Source of the DNA: Uranotaenia lowii
Lineage: Eukaryota; Arthropoda; Insecta; Diptera; Culicidae
Direction: 5' to 3'
Assembly: GCF_029784155.1 (NCBI RefSeq)
Contig: NC_073693.1
Coordinates: 25,270,002 to 25,334,001, forward strand
DNA length: 64,000 nucleotides
Position 1 is the first letter of the stretch; every line of letters begins with the position of its first letter. The position numbers were made by a program, and so were the translations under genes. Shown here in pieces: positions 1 through 11,158 of this stretch. The notes below the pieces were generated by a model. It was not told the DNA's origin. It ran no database searches and saw only the letters and a program-made list of their open reading frames with translations.

Positions 1-2
1 GA

Positions 3-1380
3 ACGCAGACAGAGGTCTTTGCTAAGGAAGCACCTCTTAGGTCTCCTCCACTGAGCAAAGTAGTAAAGAAGCTAGGAAAGAAGATTGACAGGGAGGTTGC
101 GGGAACAAGCCCGACCGCTGATGGGTCCAATGAAAACCTCAGTAGTACCCAGCAAGAGGAACAGGTCCCAGTCGCAGGAAATGGTGCATCAAGGTGCATA
201 AAAATGTGACCTTTTAGGGGCAGCCAACATGGTCAACAAGATGCAGGAGTTTGTGCGAAGTACCAACAACGTACATACGCCCATCAAGACCTGGGTGGTG
301 ATAGTGCTTCTGCAGAGTGCCGTCAAGGAACGAACGAAGCTGATGCGGAAAGTCGAGACTGCAAAGAAGGACCTGGAGGAAGCAAAATTGTTTGCTTCTC
401 AAAGACTTTCAAAGGAGTCCAAGCCGAGAAGAACCACGAAAACAGATAGCTACTCCACCGCCGTAAATGATTACTCCAAAAATGAAGGGGTACGGACAAC
501 GAGGATGCGGGCGGAAAAAGCAGTGCAGGAGGCTGGCGAATGGTTCGTAATAGAAAAGAAAACGCGAAAAGAGAGGTCTTTATGAACCACCCTCAAAACC
601 TGTGCTTTCCACATGGTGCCGAGAACCACTCAGTTCCAGACACAACCTTCCTGCCGGAAGGCTGGAGAATGAAAGAGGCCGTGAGGCATGAACACTCATG
701 ATGAGGGTCCGTCCATGAGTGGCATGACATATGTATTCGGACCGTGCAACACTAGAATAGGGTGCTTGAAGTTGGCCCTCACAAAACTCAAACCTCAACG
801 GGTGATGTCCAAGGGAAGCGTCCTTATCTTGGAAGCGAAAGGAGGCACAAAGTTATTGCGAACAAAGTTACCTGCTCTTGGCGAGAGCGTCTACTAAACA
901 AGACGCTCCCAAAAAGGTGAAATGCTCTTAGAGCTAAAAAAGACCCGGCGGTAAAGAGCGCCGACTTCAAGGAGGTTGTTGAAAGCACCCTAGGCGATGA
1001 AGCTGCTGTCCGAGCACTATCTCAGATTGCATCTATTTAATCCAAAGACATGGTTTAGTTTACCACTGCAGAGGAGCTCGAGAAAGCACTCTCCAGCAAA
1101 CCTGGCATGAGCAACGGCAACACGTAGGGTGGAATGAAGATTGCAACGATTCGCCTCTTACCAACAGCTGCCAATACGCTACTGACGGTAGGGATTGTAA
1201 GAGTTGGGTTGTCAACAGGGCATTTAGGCGCCCAGGATACCGAAACAGATACAACGCTGCTTCAATTGCTGAGATTTTGGTCATCTATCCTGAAGCTGTA
1301 ACGGACCTGACCAGTCACGAAGCTGTCGAAGATGCGGTGAAGAGGGACACGTTGCTTTAGAATGCAAGCAGCAGGACGGT
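3..1380 (+). pseudogene. Retrotransposon ORF1 (gag-like) remnant
   Basis: Conceptual translation shows ORF1-like blocks in shifting frames. 3-206 is a Lys/Ser-rich N-terminal part ending in a stop. 229-585 is an open stretch of 118 codons with a charged, coiled-coil-like KVETAKKDLEEAK segment. 915-1125 contains GEMLLELKKDPAVKSADF and TTAEELEKALSS, typical of R1-type ORF1. 1135-1240 contains TAANTLLTVGIVRVG followed directly by GHLGAQ, a leftover of a zinc-knuckle region whose cysteines are mostly lost. Stops at about 207, 586 and 895, and a probable deletion in the knuckles, make it non-functional. Intact relatives bind element RNA as part of the RNP. Confidence 0.75.
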
Positions 1381-1389
1381 AATGTCCAC

Positions 1390-3940
1390 GAAACTGGTGG
1401 CTTGGGCTGCCTGGTAAATATAAAGGTGAAGGCAAGCCAGGAAAAACTGGATATAATCCAGCTAAACCTCAACCATTGCGAGGTTACACAGCTTATAATG
1501 GAGCAAATGGTAGGCGAAAAGCAGTGTGATGTGGTGCTTTTATCAGCACCGTACAGAATTCTGTCTGCTATCTACACCACGGGACGTTTTCCTATAGATA
1601 CTGGAAGACTCACGGGACGGATTCGTGATTGCTAAAACTAACGGCATCTTTTTCTGCAGCTGCTACGCTCAACCACATTGTTGGATGAGCTCACTCAAGA
1701 ACTGACAGGAAGGGCCCCTGTAGTAATAGGAAGAAACTTCAACGCTTGGTCGGTTAACTGGGGTAGTAGGTACAACAACCCTAGAGGCCACAGCCTACTA
1801 GAGTTCTTCGCGAGAATGGAGATTGAGTTGAGCAACACTGGATCTATCAGAACCAATCACAAGCATGAAAGACCAGACAGAACGTCAGTGATTGATATCA
1901 CCAGGTGATTCGCGATAGCGTAATTTGGCTGCTGTAAGGTGACTGCCAGTTCAGGAGATGGAAGACCATAGTTTTCGATAAGGAAACGTGCACTGAAGCT
2001 ATAAACATGCAGGAAGCATCTCAGGTCCATGATGCTGAGCAGCTGAAAAAAAATATGGCAGCGGTGTATGACATGACCATGCCTGCGAAAGCTATATTGC
2101 TATGCCTTTCGAAATGTGCGGATACGTTGAGTATTTACACTGTTACTCAATACTGCTAACGACTATCCACTCGTATGTCAACATTCATCCTTATTGTCTT
2201 CCTCTTCCATCGCAAGACACGCAATATCTCTTCATAGCACCCGGTGGCGTTCGAACCGTTCACCCAGGTCGAATCACAGGGCCAGCGCCGATCGGAGTAA
2301 GGGAGTAAGTAAGGGAATAGCAAGTTAATGCCCAGAAGGAAGTCACCGAAGTGGTGGCGACGACCAGTTACTGATGGACCTCAGAAATTGCTGAACTTCG
2401 TAAAAGCTGCCTAAAAGCCAAACGAGAAGCTCAACGGGCGAGAAACAAAGACAATAGAGAAAGGAGAGGTGCCGTTTATCGAGCAGCCAGGGTGGCAAAT
2501 AAGCGAGCTTTTAAAACAAGCCAAGAGAACTGTTACAGAGCGTTATGTCTGAGCGTAGCTGATAACCCATAGGGCAAAGCCTATAGAGTTGTACTGGCGA
2601 GATTCGCTGGCTTAAGGTCACCGACCGAAAAGTGACCGGAAAAAATATGAAATAGATCGTTGCACGTCTTTTCTCGCAGTCCATTCAGGATACTTTCAGA
2701 GTGGTGCTACAAAAGTGTTTCAACGATGGATTTTTTTCCCAATCCGTGAAAAAAGGCGAAGTTGGTGCTACTACCAAAACCTGGAAAACTCCCTGGGCAT
2801 CCATCATCGTACAGGCCCATTTGTCTACTGGACATCTTTGGTAAGCAACTGAAGAGGAACATTTTCAACAGACTTTCTATCTTCACAGAAGGCGAAAGTG
2901 GACTGTCAGACAGAGAGTTCGGTTTTCGGAAAGGGAGATCTACGGCGGACGCCTTCCAATTGGTGACAGAGTATGCGAAGCGCGCTTATAAAAAGAAGGT
3001 CATTGTGACGATCGACGTTTAGGATGCCTTCAAAAATGCCAGCTGGGAAGCTATTGCCTCACAGGATACGTGTTCCCAATACCCTCTGCAGGGTCATAGG
3101 AAGCTTCTTTGAAAATCGAGTCTGGGTTACGATCTACTGCCCTAACAGCGGATGTTCCACAGGGTTCCATTCTCGGACCTGTGCTTGGAATGCCATGTTT
3201 AATGAGGTGTTAACGCTGAAACTACCAGCATGCGTGCAGATAGTCGAATTTGCTGACGATATCAAGTTCATGATTACTGGCGAAACAATCGAGGAGGTAG
3301 AAAACCTTGTAACGGTATCCGGTGTAGATAGAGTTGGCATCTGGATGGAGCGAGTTAAGCTTCTGATGGCTCATCATAAAACCGAAGTTATCTTAAGAAG
3401 TTAGAAGACACACGACATCTTCAAAACAGCAGCTAAAATACTTTGGAGTAATGGTCGATGACCGCTTAAGTTTTGGTGCTCATGTTAAATACTGTTGGAA
3501 AAGTGTATTGAAAGTCATAGACTGATTGGCTTGGATTATTCCGAACGGTCGTGGTTCAAAGAGTAGAAAGAGACGTCTCCTTGCAAGCGTAGCACTGTCG
3601 AAACTACGATACGGTGGAGCGACCTGGAGCTCCACCTTGGAGGTAGAGTGCGACAGATCCAAATTACAGCGCACACATCGGCTGATAGCCATTTGAACTT
3701 CCTGTACATACATTACCATCTCAGCAGATGCAGCTTTTGTTATCGACATCACTGCCGTCATAACCCTGGCGGAGGATAAAGAATGTTGCCAAGCAAAAAC
3801 TCTTAAAGTGGTGCGTAAAGCTGAACGTACAGCGTTTATGCTTAAGTAGCAGGATCAATGGGACTCATCGAAATATGAAAGATGAACGCATAGGCTTATC
3901 TCGCGGCTTTCAGACTGAATAAGCCTCCCGAGTCAGTGTA
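1390..3940 (+). pseudogene. Retrotransposon ORF2 (endonuclease plus reverse transcriptase) remnant
   Basis: Endonuclease domain: the N-terminal block IIQLNLNHCE (about 1453-1482) and the catalytic-type block VVIGRNFNAWSVNWGS (about 1714-1761), with an Asp-to-Asn change at the usual GGDFN position. After a linker (about 2390-2640, KREAQRARNK block), RT block LLPKPGKLPGHPSSYRPI starts at 2765. RT motif GFRKGRSTADA is near 2931. Palm motif A is interrupted by a TAG at about 3019, just after VTIDV. The FADDI catalytic box survives at about 3249-3263. A C-terminal block, RRLLASVALSKLRYGGATWS, is at about 3570-3630. Roughly 60 or more residues seem deleted before the RT (near 2650-2690). Numerous frameshifts; not functional. 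Confidence 0.85.
2096..2316. other. Unrelated insertion inside the ORF2 relic
   Basis: The ORF2 linker reads on one side to the ATGCCTGCGAAAGC region (about 2079-2095) and resumes at ATGCCCAGAAGGAAG (about 2319), with about 220 bp between them that do not fit the element. The repeated ATGCC start could be a decayed target duplication. The insert holds GGCGTTCGAACCGTT near 2250, which resembles a pol III B box, so a SINE fragment is possible. Weakly supported. Confidence 0.35.
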
Positions 3941-5279
3941 GGATGTCGTCACTGTCAGCAAACCTCCGAGTCGTAGCGTTCAAAGTCCCGAATGTGTGCC
4001 ATGAAAGCACTGATGAAAGGCTCGAGGCCAGGACAAGCTGCTCTCGATCTGGCACACGACGGACCAAAAATCCTAGAGTTGCCAGCCAAAGGGATACAAG
4101 AAGACCGGACAACGGTCGGAGTAGACTGATCCCATCGACGGGGGGCTGTCGATCAGTATGCGTCCGACCCCACGGTTAGTTACAAGTATAAGGCAACAAT
4201 TTTTGGATAGAGGATACCGTGGGTACATTGCGTTCGTGCATTGGATGCTCAACCTTCGAGAAGTAACTGAGTAGGGCGGTTCTCAACGATCGAAGTTGCG
4301 AGGATAAGACTTTACCTTCTCCTCAGTGGAAACCGTTGAGGAAATCTTATTCCACAATCGGAGAATACCCACGGGTAGAGTGGCTCTCAACGCCGGAAAA
4401 TCCGAGTCGATGTAGGATGACGTTTTCGTCGGAAATCATCCAAGTAGTTCCGTTAAGTACCGTGCGTGTGCTGTGACAAGTGCGAGTGTTACATAAGCTG
4501 CTCTCGATCGGCATACGACGGGCATAATTTTGGCAAACCTCAAATCATAGGAATAAAAGGTCAGGCTTTGAGTCGTTAGAGGAGAGGTCAGGCCTCGGTC
4601 TACAAAAAGAGAGGTTTGTGTAGTTAACTCCAAATCTTTACGACAAGAGGTCGTATTTCGAGTCGTAAGAGTAGAGATCAGGCCATTAATCAACAACAAG
4701 AGGGGTAAATATAAGTGTTTACCTCAAGTAAGTACGAGGAGAGATCGGATCTAGAGTCGCGAGAGGAGAGATCGGGCCTTGAGTCGTGCAGAGGAGAGGT
4801 ATGTGTACGTCAATCTCGAGTCGATTCGAGGAAGTGTCGCATCTCGAGCCGTAAGGGTATATTTCCATGGAGCACACTAGCGCGAATAGACCTCCCACTA
4901 TTGCAGCATAGTGTGTTAAACAGTTCGAGGTGGGAACTAGGTCTGCGGCCCAAGGTGGAGTTTAGGGAGTAGAAGGTATCCACGGAGTATATCACAAGTC
5001 TTCACATTGTACCCATGGACCCAGAGTTGCAAACAGGGAGACGTGGTGGCTCGCTGTGACTTGGAATACAATCCGTATACCGGGATTCACCAGCTGTGGT
5101 TGGTAGGTCATAGTTGCGTACTTCAGGGTTGCTTAAAGTTTAAGCTATAGTTTCATCAGTTCATAGTTTTTTGCTCCCCATGTAGCGCGGAACGCAATGC
5201 ATGCATGCGTTATTACACGCATGCCATTTGGCTTAAAAGCTACCCCAGAATGTTTTTACAGGATGGTTACCCAAAAAAA
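3941..5279 (+). repeat. Retrotransposon 3' untranslated region with internal GAGTCG/GAGAGGTC repeats
   Basis: Downstream of ORF2 there is no coherent frame. Between about 4565 and 4860 a short degenerate unit combining GAGTCGTAAGAGGAGAG and a following GTCAGGCCT/ATCGGGCCT block recurs about five times. A second partial duplication links the GCTGCTCTCGAT-GGC-ACACGACGG block at about 4036-4065 with the similar block at about 4498-4520. The tail carries GCATGCATGCGTT and ACGCATGCCATTTGGC, then a short A-run. These are 3'-UTR features of the element rather than host sequence. Confidence 0.6.
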
Positions 5280-5792
5280 ATTGGTTGTAATTATATTTAT
5301 ACCGATCACAATGGATAAATTTGGACACAAATCCCTTAGCAAATGAAAACCGTAAATTGGTGGGCGTGCAACAAAAGGTTTTGTTTGAAATTTTTTCCAC
5401 CTGACTTCGAACTTTTTGAGATTTAGGATAATAAAATTTTCTAACTTTTAATAGATAAGTCGTCCTATAAAATTCCCTTGAAAACGAATGGGTTTTGCTT
5501 CAAAACATTATGAAATTTACTAAGAGCCATTTGTCATGAAAACCAGTTCCTATAAATTTACAAATTGTCAGCTTGTTGAGAATCTGTGGTTTACAGCTTT
5601 TGTTGACTTTTTTTTAACGAAATTTCCATTATTTTTTTCATAAATAATCTTCATGTTTTGAAAACATTCACCACACTTTCCATCAGTAGGTCGAGAGGAC
5701 AGAAAACATCTGTTATCAAAACATCATGCAATATTGATGTGACAAGGGGTAGTGGAGAGAGATTAGAAAAATGGGGGCTTCGAGCCGCCGCT
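5280..5792. other. AT-rich gap between LINE relic and last visible exon
   Basis: About 510 bases with no defensible gene. If the host gene ends at the stop codon at 5795-5793 this is its 3' untranslated region, but I see no clear AATAAA on the minus strand here. If splicing continues from the donor-like site at 5816, it is intron. Confidence 0.5.
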
Positions 5793-6061
5793 TCACTTTA
5801 CCGAAAATCCACCTACCGGGCTGTAGTTGAGCGGCGCGCGGCTCACGGCAATCGCCGGAAAGCCGGACGGTTGCGGGCTGGTGGCCTGGACGTAGCCGAC
5901 GCTGTCCGCCCCGCTCGAGCTGTACATGTCGATCGTGGGCCCGGGTGAGTTGGTGTTGGTGAAGCCGGCCGCCGTCCGGGCCGCTGTGGTGGTGTGCGGG
6001 GAGGCTGGCGTTCCGAAGCCCTGGGCCGCCGCTGCTGCCGCCGCCTGGTAGTTGTTCATCA
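5793..6061 (-). CDS. Rbp6: Musashi/Rbp6-type RNA-binding protein, C-terminal coding exon
   Basis: The exon begins after TTTGCAG (acceptor AG at 6063-6062) and completes a split GTG codon with the preceding exon. It encodes MNNYQ, an alanine run, GFGTPASPHTTT, then SPGPTIDMYSSSGADSVGY and ATSPQPSGFPAIAVSR. The order SPGP - acidic/MY - DSV - Y - A-SPQPSGF matches the tail of Musashi proteins, which bind UAG-type sites in mRNA through two N-terminal RRMs and control translation. The RRMs are not in this window. Base composition is strikingly GC-rich against the flanks. The frame reaches TGA at 5795-5793 after VGGFSVK. However, CCG|GTAGGT at 5817/5816 is a good donor, so the exon may instead end at 5817 and continue further left. 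Family is confident; distinction between the Rbp6 and msi paralogues is inferred. Confidence 0.8.
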
Positions 6062-6130
6062 CTGCAAAGAAAGGGGAGGGTGAAAATTAGGCGATTGATC
6101 TTGTGATTTTTTTTTCGTGCGGAAACTCAC
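6062..6130 (-). other. Short GT-AG intron between the two exons
   Basis: On the minus strand it starts GTGAGTTTCC (6130 downward) and ends in CCTTTCTTTGCAG (to 6062). It is 69 nt, a normal short dipteran intron size. Removing it joins exon phases exactly: one base from the upstream exon plus two from the downstream one. Confidence 0.85.
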
Positions 6131-6196
6131 CTGAGAGGGCTTGTGTTAGCAGCGGGGTGTTATTGTTTGGTGTCAGCTGTCCATTTGTGATGTCCA
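6131..6196 (-). CDS. Rbp6: Musashi/Rbp6-type protein, penultimate visible exon (22 codons)
   Basis: A 66-nt exon bounded by TTTCTCACAG (acceptor AG at 6198-6197) and CTCTCAG|GTGAGT (donor at 6130). Only one frame is open: two bases of a split codon, then DITNGQLTPNNNTPLLTQALS, then one base that joins the next exon as GTG. The other two frames hit stops. The Asn/Thr/Gln-rich composition fits a low-complexity linker upstream of the Musashi tail. Length divisible by three makes it skippable without frameshift, so it is a plausible cassette exon; that is inference. Confidence 0.75.
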
Positions 6197-6245
6197 CTGT
6201 GAGAAAGAGAGCAGAGAAGAGCAGATCAAAAGAGAAAGAGAGAAA
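6197..6245 (-). promoter_or_regulatory. Strong 3' splice site with long polypyrimidine tract
   Basis: Read on the minus strand, an uninterrupted pyrimidine-rich stretch (CTCTTTCTCTTTT, then CTCTTCTCTGCTCTCTTTCTC) leads to ACAG at 6197. This is the acceptor closing the very long upstream intron. Confidence 0.7.
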
Positions 6246-6861
6246 CAAAAGTTTGGATTAGTAAACGGATTTTGACAGCTACAAAACTACTAACATTTAT
6301 TCAAAGAAACTTCTAGGAAAATTGAATAAAAATGGGGATAAGGTTTTTGTGTGAATATCCATCATATCAACTTGTTCTTTTTTATCATATTATTTTGTGA
6401 TTAAAATCACATATTTTCTTCAGTCCATAGTTTTGCATTTTTTGCCTTTTTGAATACCATTCCTCTTGCCTTGATTTTGACTTATTTGCTTTCTCTCAGT
6501 TTACACTTAGAACTTAATATGTAATTGTTCTTGATTCGACTTCTCGTATCACAAACACTGTAACTAAATATTTCAACTTGAATAAACTGAAAAAGAAAAA
6601 CAAAACAGATAAATCTACCTAATTTAAACATCTTTAAGATATAAACAAGGTTCTAAATGTTTAAAGTTATGTACAGTCTAAGTTAGCCTAGATCTAATTC
6701 TTCTGGATATATTCATCTCAAATAAATTATTTATATTCGATTAAATCGGGATAGATTGAGGAGTATAAAAATTTGCCCAATGAGAGCAGAAGGAATTTCA
6801 ATTGCTGTTTTGAAGTGAAAATTAGTCTTACAAAAGGGAAAGTCATAGGTATTTTAAAATT
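6246..6861. other. AT-rich unique sequence
   Basis: About 600 bases between the exon pair and the first satellite array. I see no gene or repeat here. Confidence 0.5.
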
Positions 6862-7108
6862 TTGAAAAATTTTAACAATTTTGGCAATTTTGACAATTTT
6901 GACAATTTTGAAAATTTTGACAATTTTGACAATTTTGACAATTTTGACAATTTTGACAATTTTGACAATTTTGACAATTTTGACAATTTTGAAAATTTTG
7001 ACAATTTTGACAATTTTGACAATTTTGACAATTTTGACAATTTTGACAATTTTGACAATTTTGACAATTTTGACAATTTTGAAAATTTTGACAATTTTGA
7101 CAATTTTA
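6862..7108 (+). repeat. 9-bp satellite array, unit GACAATTTT
   Basis: About 27 head-to-tail copies, with occasional GAAAATTTT and GGCAATTTT variants. The unit is the exact reverse complement of AAAATTGTC, which makes up the 4-kb array at 20051-24076. It translates to repeating DNF, TIL or SKL peptides on one strand or the other, a by-product of a 9-bp unit and not a protein. Confidence 0.95.
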
Positions 7109-10100
7109 CTTCTTATACTGAATAAGTATAAAATACGTATTTTTTTAAATTTTTTTAAGAAAATAAATACTTTAATGAAAAATTGTGCATTGATTTAATC
7201 TCTTAAGATGAATCGTTTCCGAATCCCAATACACAAAACGCCTTCAAGCCTGTCAACTGAAAATTCTTAGGAAAGATTCAACATTCCGCAAACAGATTGT
7301 TATCCGCACAATTTGTCGCGATTTCGAACGAAACTTTCCCGGGCTACAATCCAGCAACTTGTCCAAAAGATAAGAACCGGGGCAAAGTGCAGCTCCAAGA
7401 AGGAAAGTTTTCCGCGAATGCAGCTTCGCTAAAGTTATCTGGTTGCAACAAAACAGTCCCTTAGCGAGCTTCCCTGACACCGTCAAATCCCACCCAGGGT
7501 TTCTCCACGACTCATTAGTGGCCTTCAGTGGAATCATCAATTTCCCCATTTTGGGAGGAAATTTGCACCAACTTTGACCGCAGCACCAGCTAATCTGCAT
7601 CTGGATTTTGTCCGGGGAAGGAAAGCCACAGCCAGTTCTTGACTTTCGCTTTTTGCGCTTTGCGCAAATCCGGCCAAGAATTTTGTTGTTTGACACGCCG
7701 TTTAAAGTTTTTCTGGATTTTTACCCGCTCATTTAAAAGCAATAGTTGAGTAAAAAGTGGCTGCCAAACTACAACTTCTACTAAGAGCCAGTGGGGGTTA
7801 GAGGAGATGAAAAAGTTGCTCCTTTGCGTGTCAACCTCCATATCGCATTACATTAAGTGTATTAAAATAATTTGCTTTTGTGTTTGCATCTTCGATGTGT
7901 TGTTCAGAGAAATTTTTCACGGTCGCCATGTAAGAGAGATGACCATTCTTCCGACTCAACCCCGTTCGAAGGGAAAAACTTTTTTCCTCCTCACCCAAGA
8001 CTCAAGTTGCTGGTTGTTGTTCGTTTCAGAAAGAAAAGTCACTGTAGAGGTGCAATCTTTTACGATGCCAGGCTGAGTTTGGTGACTCGTTGTGGGTGGA
8101 GGCTGGTTGGTGGAAAAAACTTTACCGGCGCCAGGAATCTGTTTTTATTTGCGATTGCTGTCTCCGGAACCGATTCTGTTTTGGAAAGTTTTTTTTCTTC
8201 TTCCTTTTTTTTTTCTGGAAAAAGGCGGGTGTACGTTTGACTCGCGTTGACGTTTTCTACGGGTGTGCTGTTCCGGGATTTTTTTTTGTGCCTAGGACCT
8301 AAGACTTTCTTGCCGAATTTTTACGTTTCGGGTATAAATTCACGTACACATTGAATGTTGTTGGTAGAGAATACATATTCTGTGATTTGGGTTCCCCCAC
8401 CCGAGGAAAGTACGTAAACTTTTGGGACTTTTCGGGAGAATGCTTCCGGTTTGTTGAGTTTTGACTACCCCCACTTTCGGCCGATGAAGGTTCTTTCGGT
8501 TCTGTTTCTAATGCAAACGAATGGTCCAGGCCGAAATAACTTTCTGGGCCGAAGAATTGGAGTGCAAGTGCGGTCTTTTTTTAAGAAGTTTTTTTGTGGC
8601 CGAGGGTTGAAAAAATTTGTCAAATTATTGCACGAGTGTTTTAAGGAGAAAAATTAGGATTAATCTGTCTTTGGTTTAGAACTTTCATTATCATCTTTTT
8701 TCGAAATGACTGTGCTTTATCATTTCAAGCTGTCATGGGAAACTTATAATATCTCTAAAAAAAGCAAAGTTGAAATAGAGTTATAAGAGCAGTTTCATAC
8801 ATCGCTGAGATAATTTGAATGAAAATGATAATTGGTTCTCGTTATATTTCCACAGTATTTCTCAAACTCTTCAAATGAAGAGTTTCTAAAAAAAAATTAA
8901 CATTTTCTGCGTATCCGATGGCTTTCCTCAAAAATTCTGTTTATCGAAATTGGGGTAAAATTTAAAAAAATGTTAAATTCTATGCCTTTTTTTTCTAAAA
9001 AGGCAAGTTAGCTCAAGGTCTTCGCAAAAATTGATCATTGGACTAAAAGCTGTATTTTCAATACCTATGATTTATTCCACAGGTTTGACAAACATGTGTA
9101 TAAGACTGCTACAAAAATTGACATTTTGCACCCAAATCTTTTCAAGATTTCTTTTGAGTCACCAAGCATCAGTGTGAAATTTGAAAAAAATGAAAGTAAA
9201 TAAAATGAAGTTTATCTTTCGTTTCTGATTTTGCCAATTCTTAAGCCTCTACTTTTGCTTACAAGAGAAGGAGCTAATAATTTTATGATAACAGTTATAA
9301 CTATTTCAAAATAAAAAATATGAATGCATTGAATAGTATTGAATGAATGAACAAACTCATAGGCTATGCAAAACATTTTTTTTGGGATTTTTTATCCTAG
9401 GGTTAAACAGCTTTCAAAAAAGTAGTCAAAACAGCGAGCATAAAAAAATCGTGTTTCGAAAATATGATTTCTTATTACATTCATTATTTTTTTTCTGAAG
9501 TACAAGTTAGGTTTTCGGTTTTTTCATATGAAATGTGCTGCAAGAATCAAAAAATATTTCAAATTCAAAATTATATTTGTTTGAACTTCTAATACACCTA
9601 TTGTGATTTTTGGATGAAAACTTTGTTTTCTCATTCAAATTTCCAAACACAATTAAAGTTTATTGCGCTAATAATAGGACCGAATGAATCACTTCCAAAA
9701 TTTTTATTGCTATTTGAGGTACTAAAAACTACCAAAATAAAGTTGTGGAAGGTGTAAAATTTAATAAATTTGAAATTTCCTTGCTAACCTTGAAGCGATC
9801 TAATGTGCATAAATGTTTCAAAAGACTTTCAGCCTTATTTTAATAGTTATTCCTTGAGTCTTAGAAATAAGATCTGATGAATAAAATAAACTTATCACAT
9901 GTTTGAATTCGGCATACACAAAATATTTTTTAAATGCTTGGCACTTTGGAAAAAGTAAATTGTGCTGCCTAGTATAATGAACAAATTTCGGCAAAAAAGG
10001 AGAGTAGATGTAATTGAAATCCAATCCACATAATTTTCTCGTTCATTATTTTATTGAAATGTAACAGTTGTTTGGATTGATTTGAAATCCTTTAAAAACT

Positions 10101-10284
10101 TCTTTTTTTTTGTTCAAAACTATGAAGAATATTTCTCTATGATTTCTAAATTTATTCATGGGTTTAACTGTTTAAAATGGAAATAAAACCAACACATTTT
10201 TGTTATTGTGCTAAAACGACTTTTTAAATCTAAGCTTCAATATCCATTGTAAAAATTGGTCATTGAAAATTGGAAATTGGTCAC
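7109..10284. other. AT-rich sequence with one 147-codon open frame of doubtful meaning
   Basis: The segment 7200-7850 is GC-richer than its flanks and carries the longest non-repeat open frame of the window, minus strand 7253-7696 (147 codons). Its translation has no recognisable domain or signal peptide, and a frame of this length is not surprising by chance in 64 kb, so it is not called as a gene. 8090-8330 has many T-runs. The rest shows nothing beyond AT-rich intronic DNA. Confidence 0.4.
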
Positions 10285-11158
10285 ACACATTTTTTTACCA
10301 TCATATTAAAAACTTGCTTTCCAATATTCCCAGTTTAGATCTCAAATGTAATTTTGTCCACTTTAACATTTGTTAGATCAAAAATATTCATTATCTCTAA
10401 GTGAATTTTTATTTAGTATGCCTTTGAAAAGGTGTTTAATTTAGTTCGCATTTCTGTATACTTTCAGCATATTTTTTTTTTAATATTTCCAGTTTTTCAA
10501 ATTAATGAATTTACCAAAAGGAAAAAAAAAATCATTTGCTCTCAAAATTTTAAATTCGCCAACACAGCCGAAATGTGAAACTTTGGGACTTCAAACCGCT
10601 AAACTGAATTTTACAAAAAGCTGTTTCTTATACGTCATTTCTTAGTTAAAACTTTCTAATGACAGTTTCAAAATTTCAGCCTTCGAATTTTTAAACAAAA
10701 AAAAAACCAATAAAGACTTATGAAAAAGTTAAAAAAAAAGTCAAATAAAAGTAGACTTGTTCCATTGCCATTCACTCAGCAGAAGTCTATCAACATTTTT
10801 TATTTGTTATAAATTTTGATTTGCTGACGATTTACTCCAATATGTGTAAATGGGTTGGTAAATTTCCAAGGTTTGAAAGTGAATTTTGAAATTTTGAAGG
10901 TCGATTTCGGTTTCTTATCTTTCTACAAAGTATGTCAAGCTGAGTCAAAAACCCTTGATTTTTAAAGCAGATCCTTTTTTTCAATTATCATTGCCATAAC
11001 TTTTTTATTATCTTAAATTTTTGAATGCCTCCAAAACCAAGGAATATTTTGTATTCTTCAAAAAAAAAACACAACATTTAACAACACTTCATAATGATTC
11101 ATCGATGAAAATAAGCTCAGTTTCAAAGCTTTTGCTAAAATTTCGCTTGTCTTTTTAA
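10285..11158. repeat. Diverged tandem duplication, copy 1 (~870 bp)
   Basis: Aligns in order with copy 2 at 11159-11975. Shared landmarks include CACCATCATATTAAAAA, GATC(T/C)CAAATG, GTCAAAAATATTCATTA-type blocks, a GAAAGCTGTTT-type block, AATTTCAGCCTTC, a CCATT-ACT-AGCA-AAGTCTA block, AATGGGTTGGT and CTACAA-GTATGTCAAGC. No coding potential. Confidence 0.7.

Larger units (their letters stand above)
1..5279 (+). mobile_element. Degenerate R1-like non-LTR retrotransposon, cut by left window edge
   Basis: Relics of a two-ORF LINE run left to right: ORF1 (gag-like), an apurinic-type endonuclease, reverse transcriptase, a C-terminal tail and a long 3' untranslated region. The likely end is the A-run at about 5273-5279, after AGGATGGTTACCC. 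All reading frames are broken by stops, frameshifts and deletions, so the copy is dead. The order and wording of conserved blocks resemble R1-clade mosquito elements; the clade is inferred from recalled motif similarity. It lies antisense to, and about 500 bp downstream of, the Musashi-type exon. The 5' end is outside the window. Confidence 0.85.

Noticed and set aside
6843..7198. Three overlapping 86-105-codon frames in the short 9-bp array
   Set aside because: The same repeat artefact as the large array.
7253..7696. 147-codon minus-strand frame in a GC-richer patch
   Set aside because: No recognisable domain, no splice-bounded support, and a frame of this length is compatible with chance in a 64-kb window searched in six frames.
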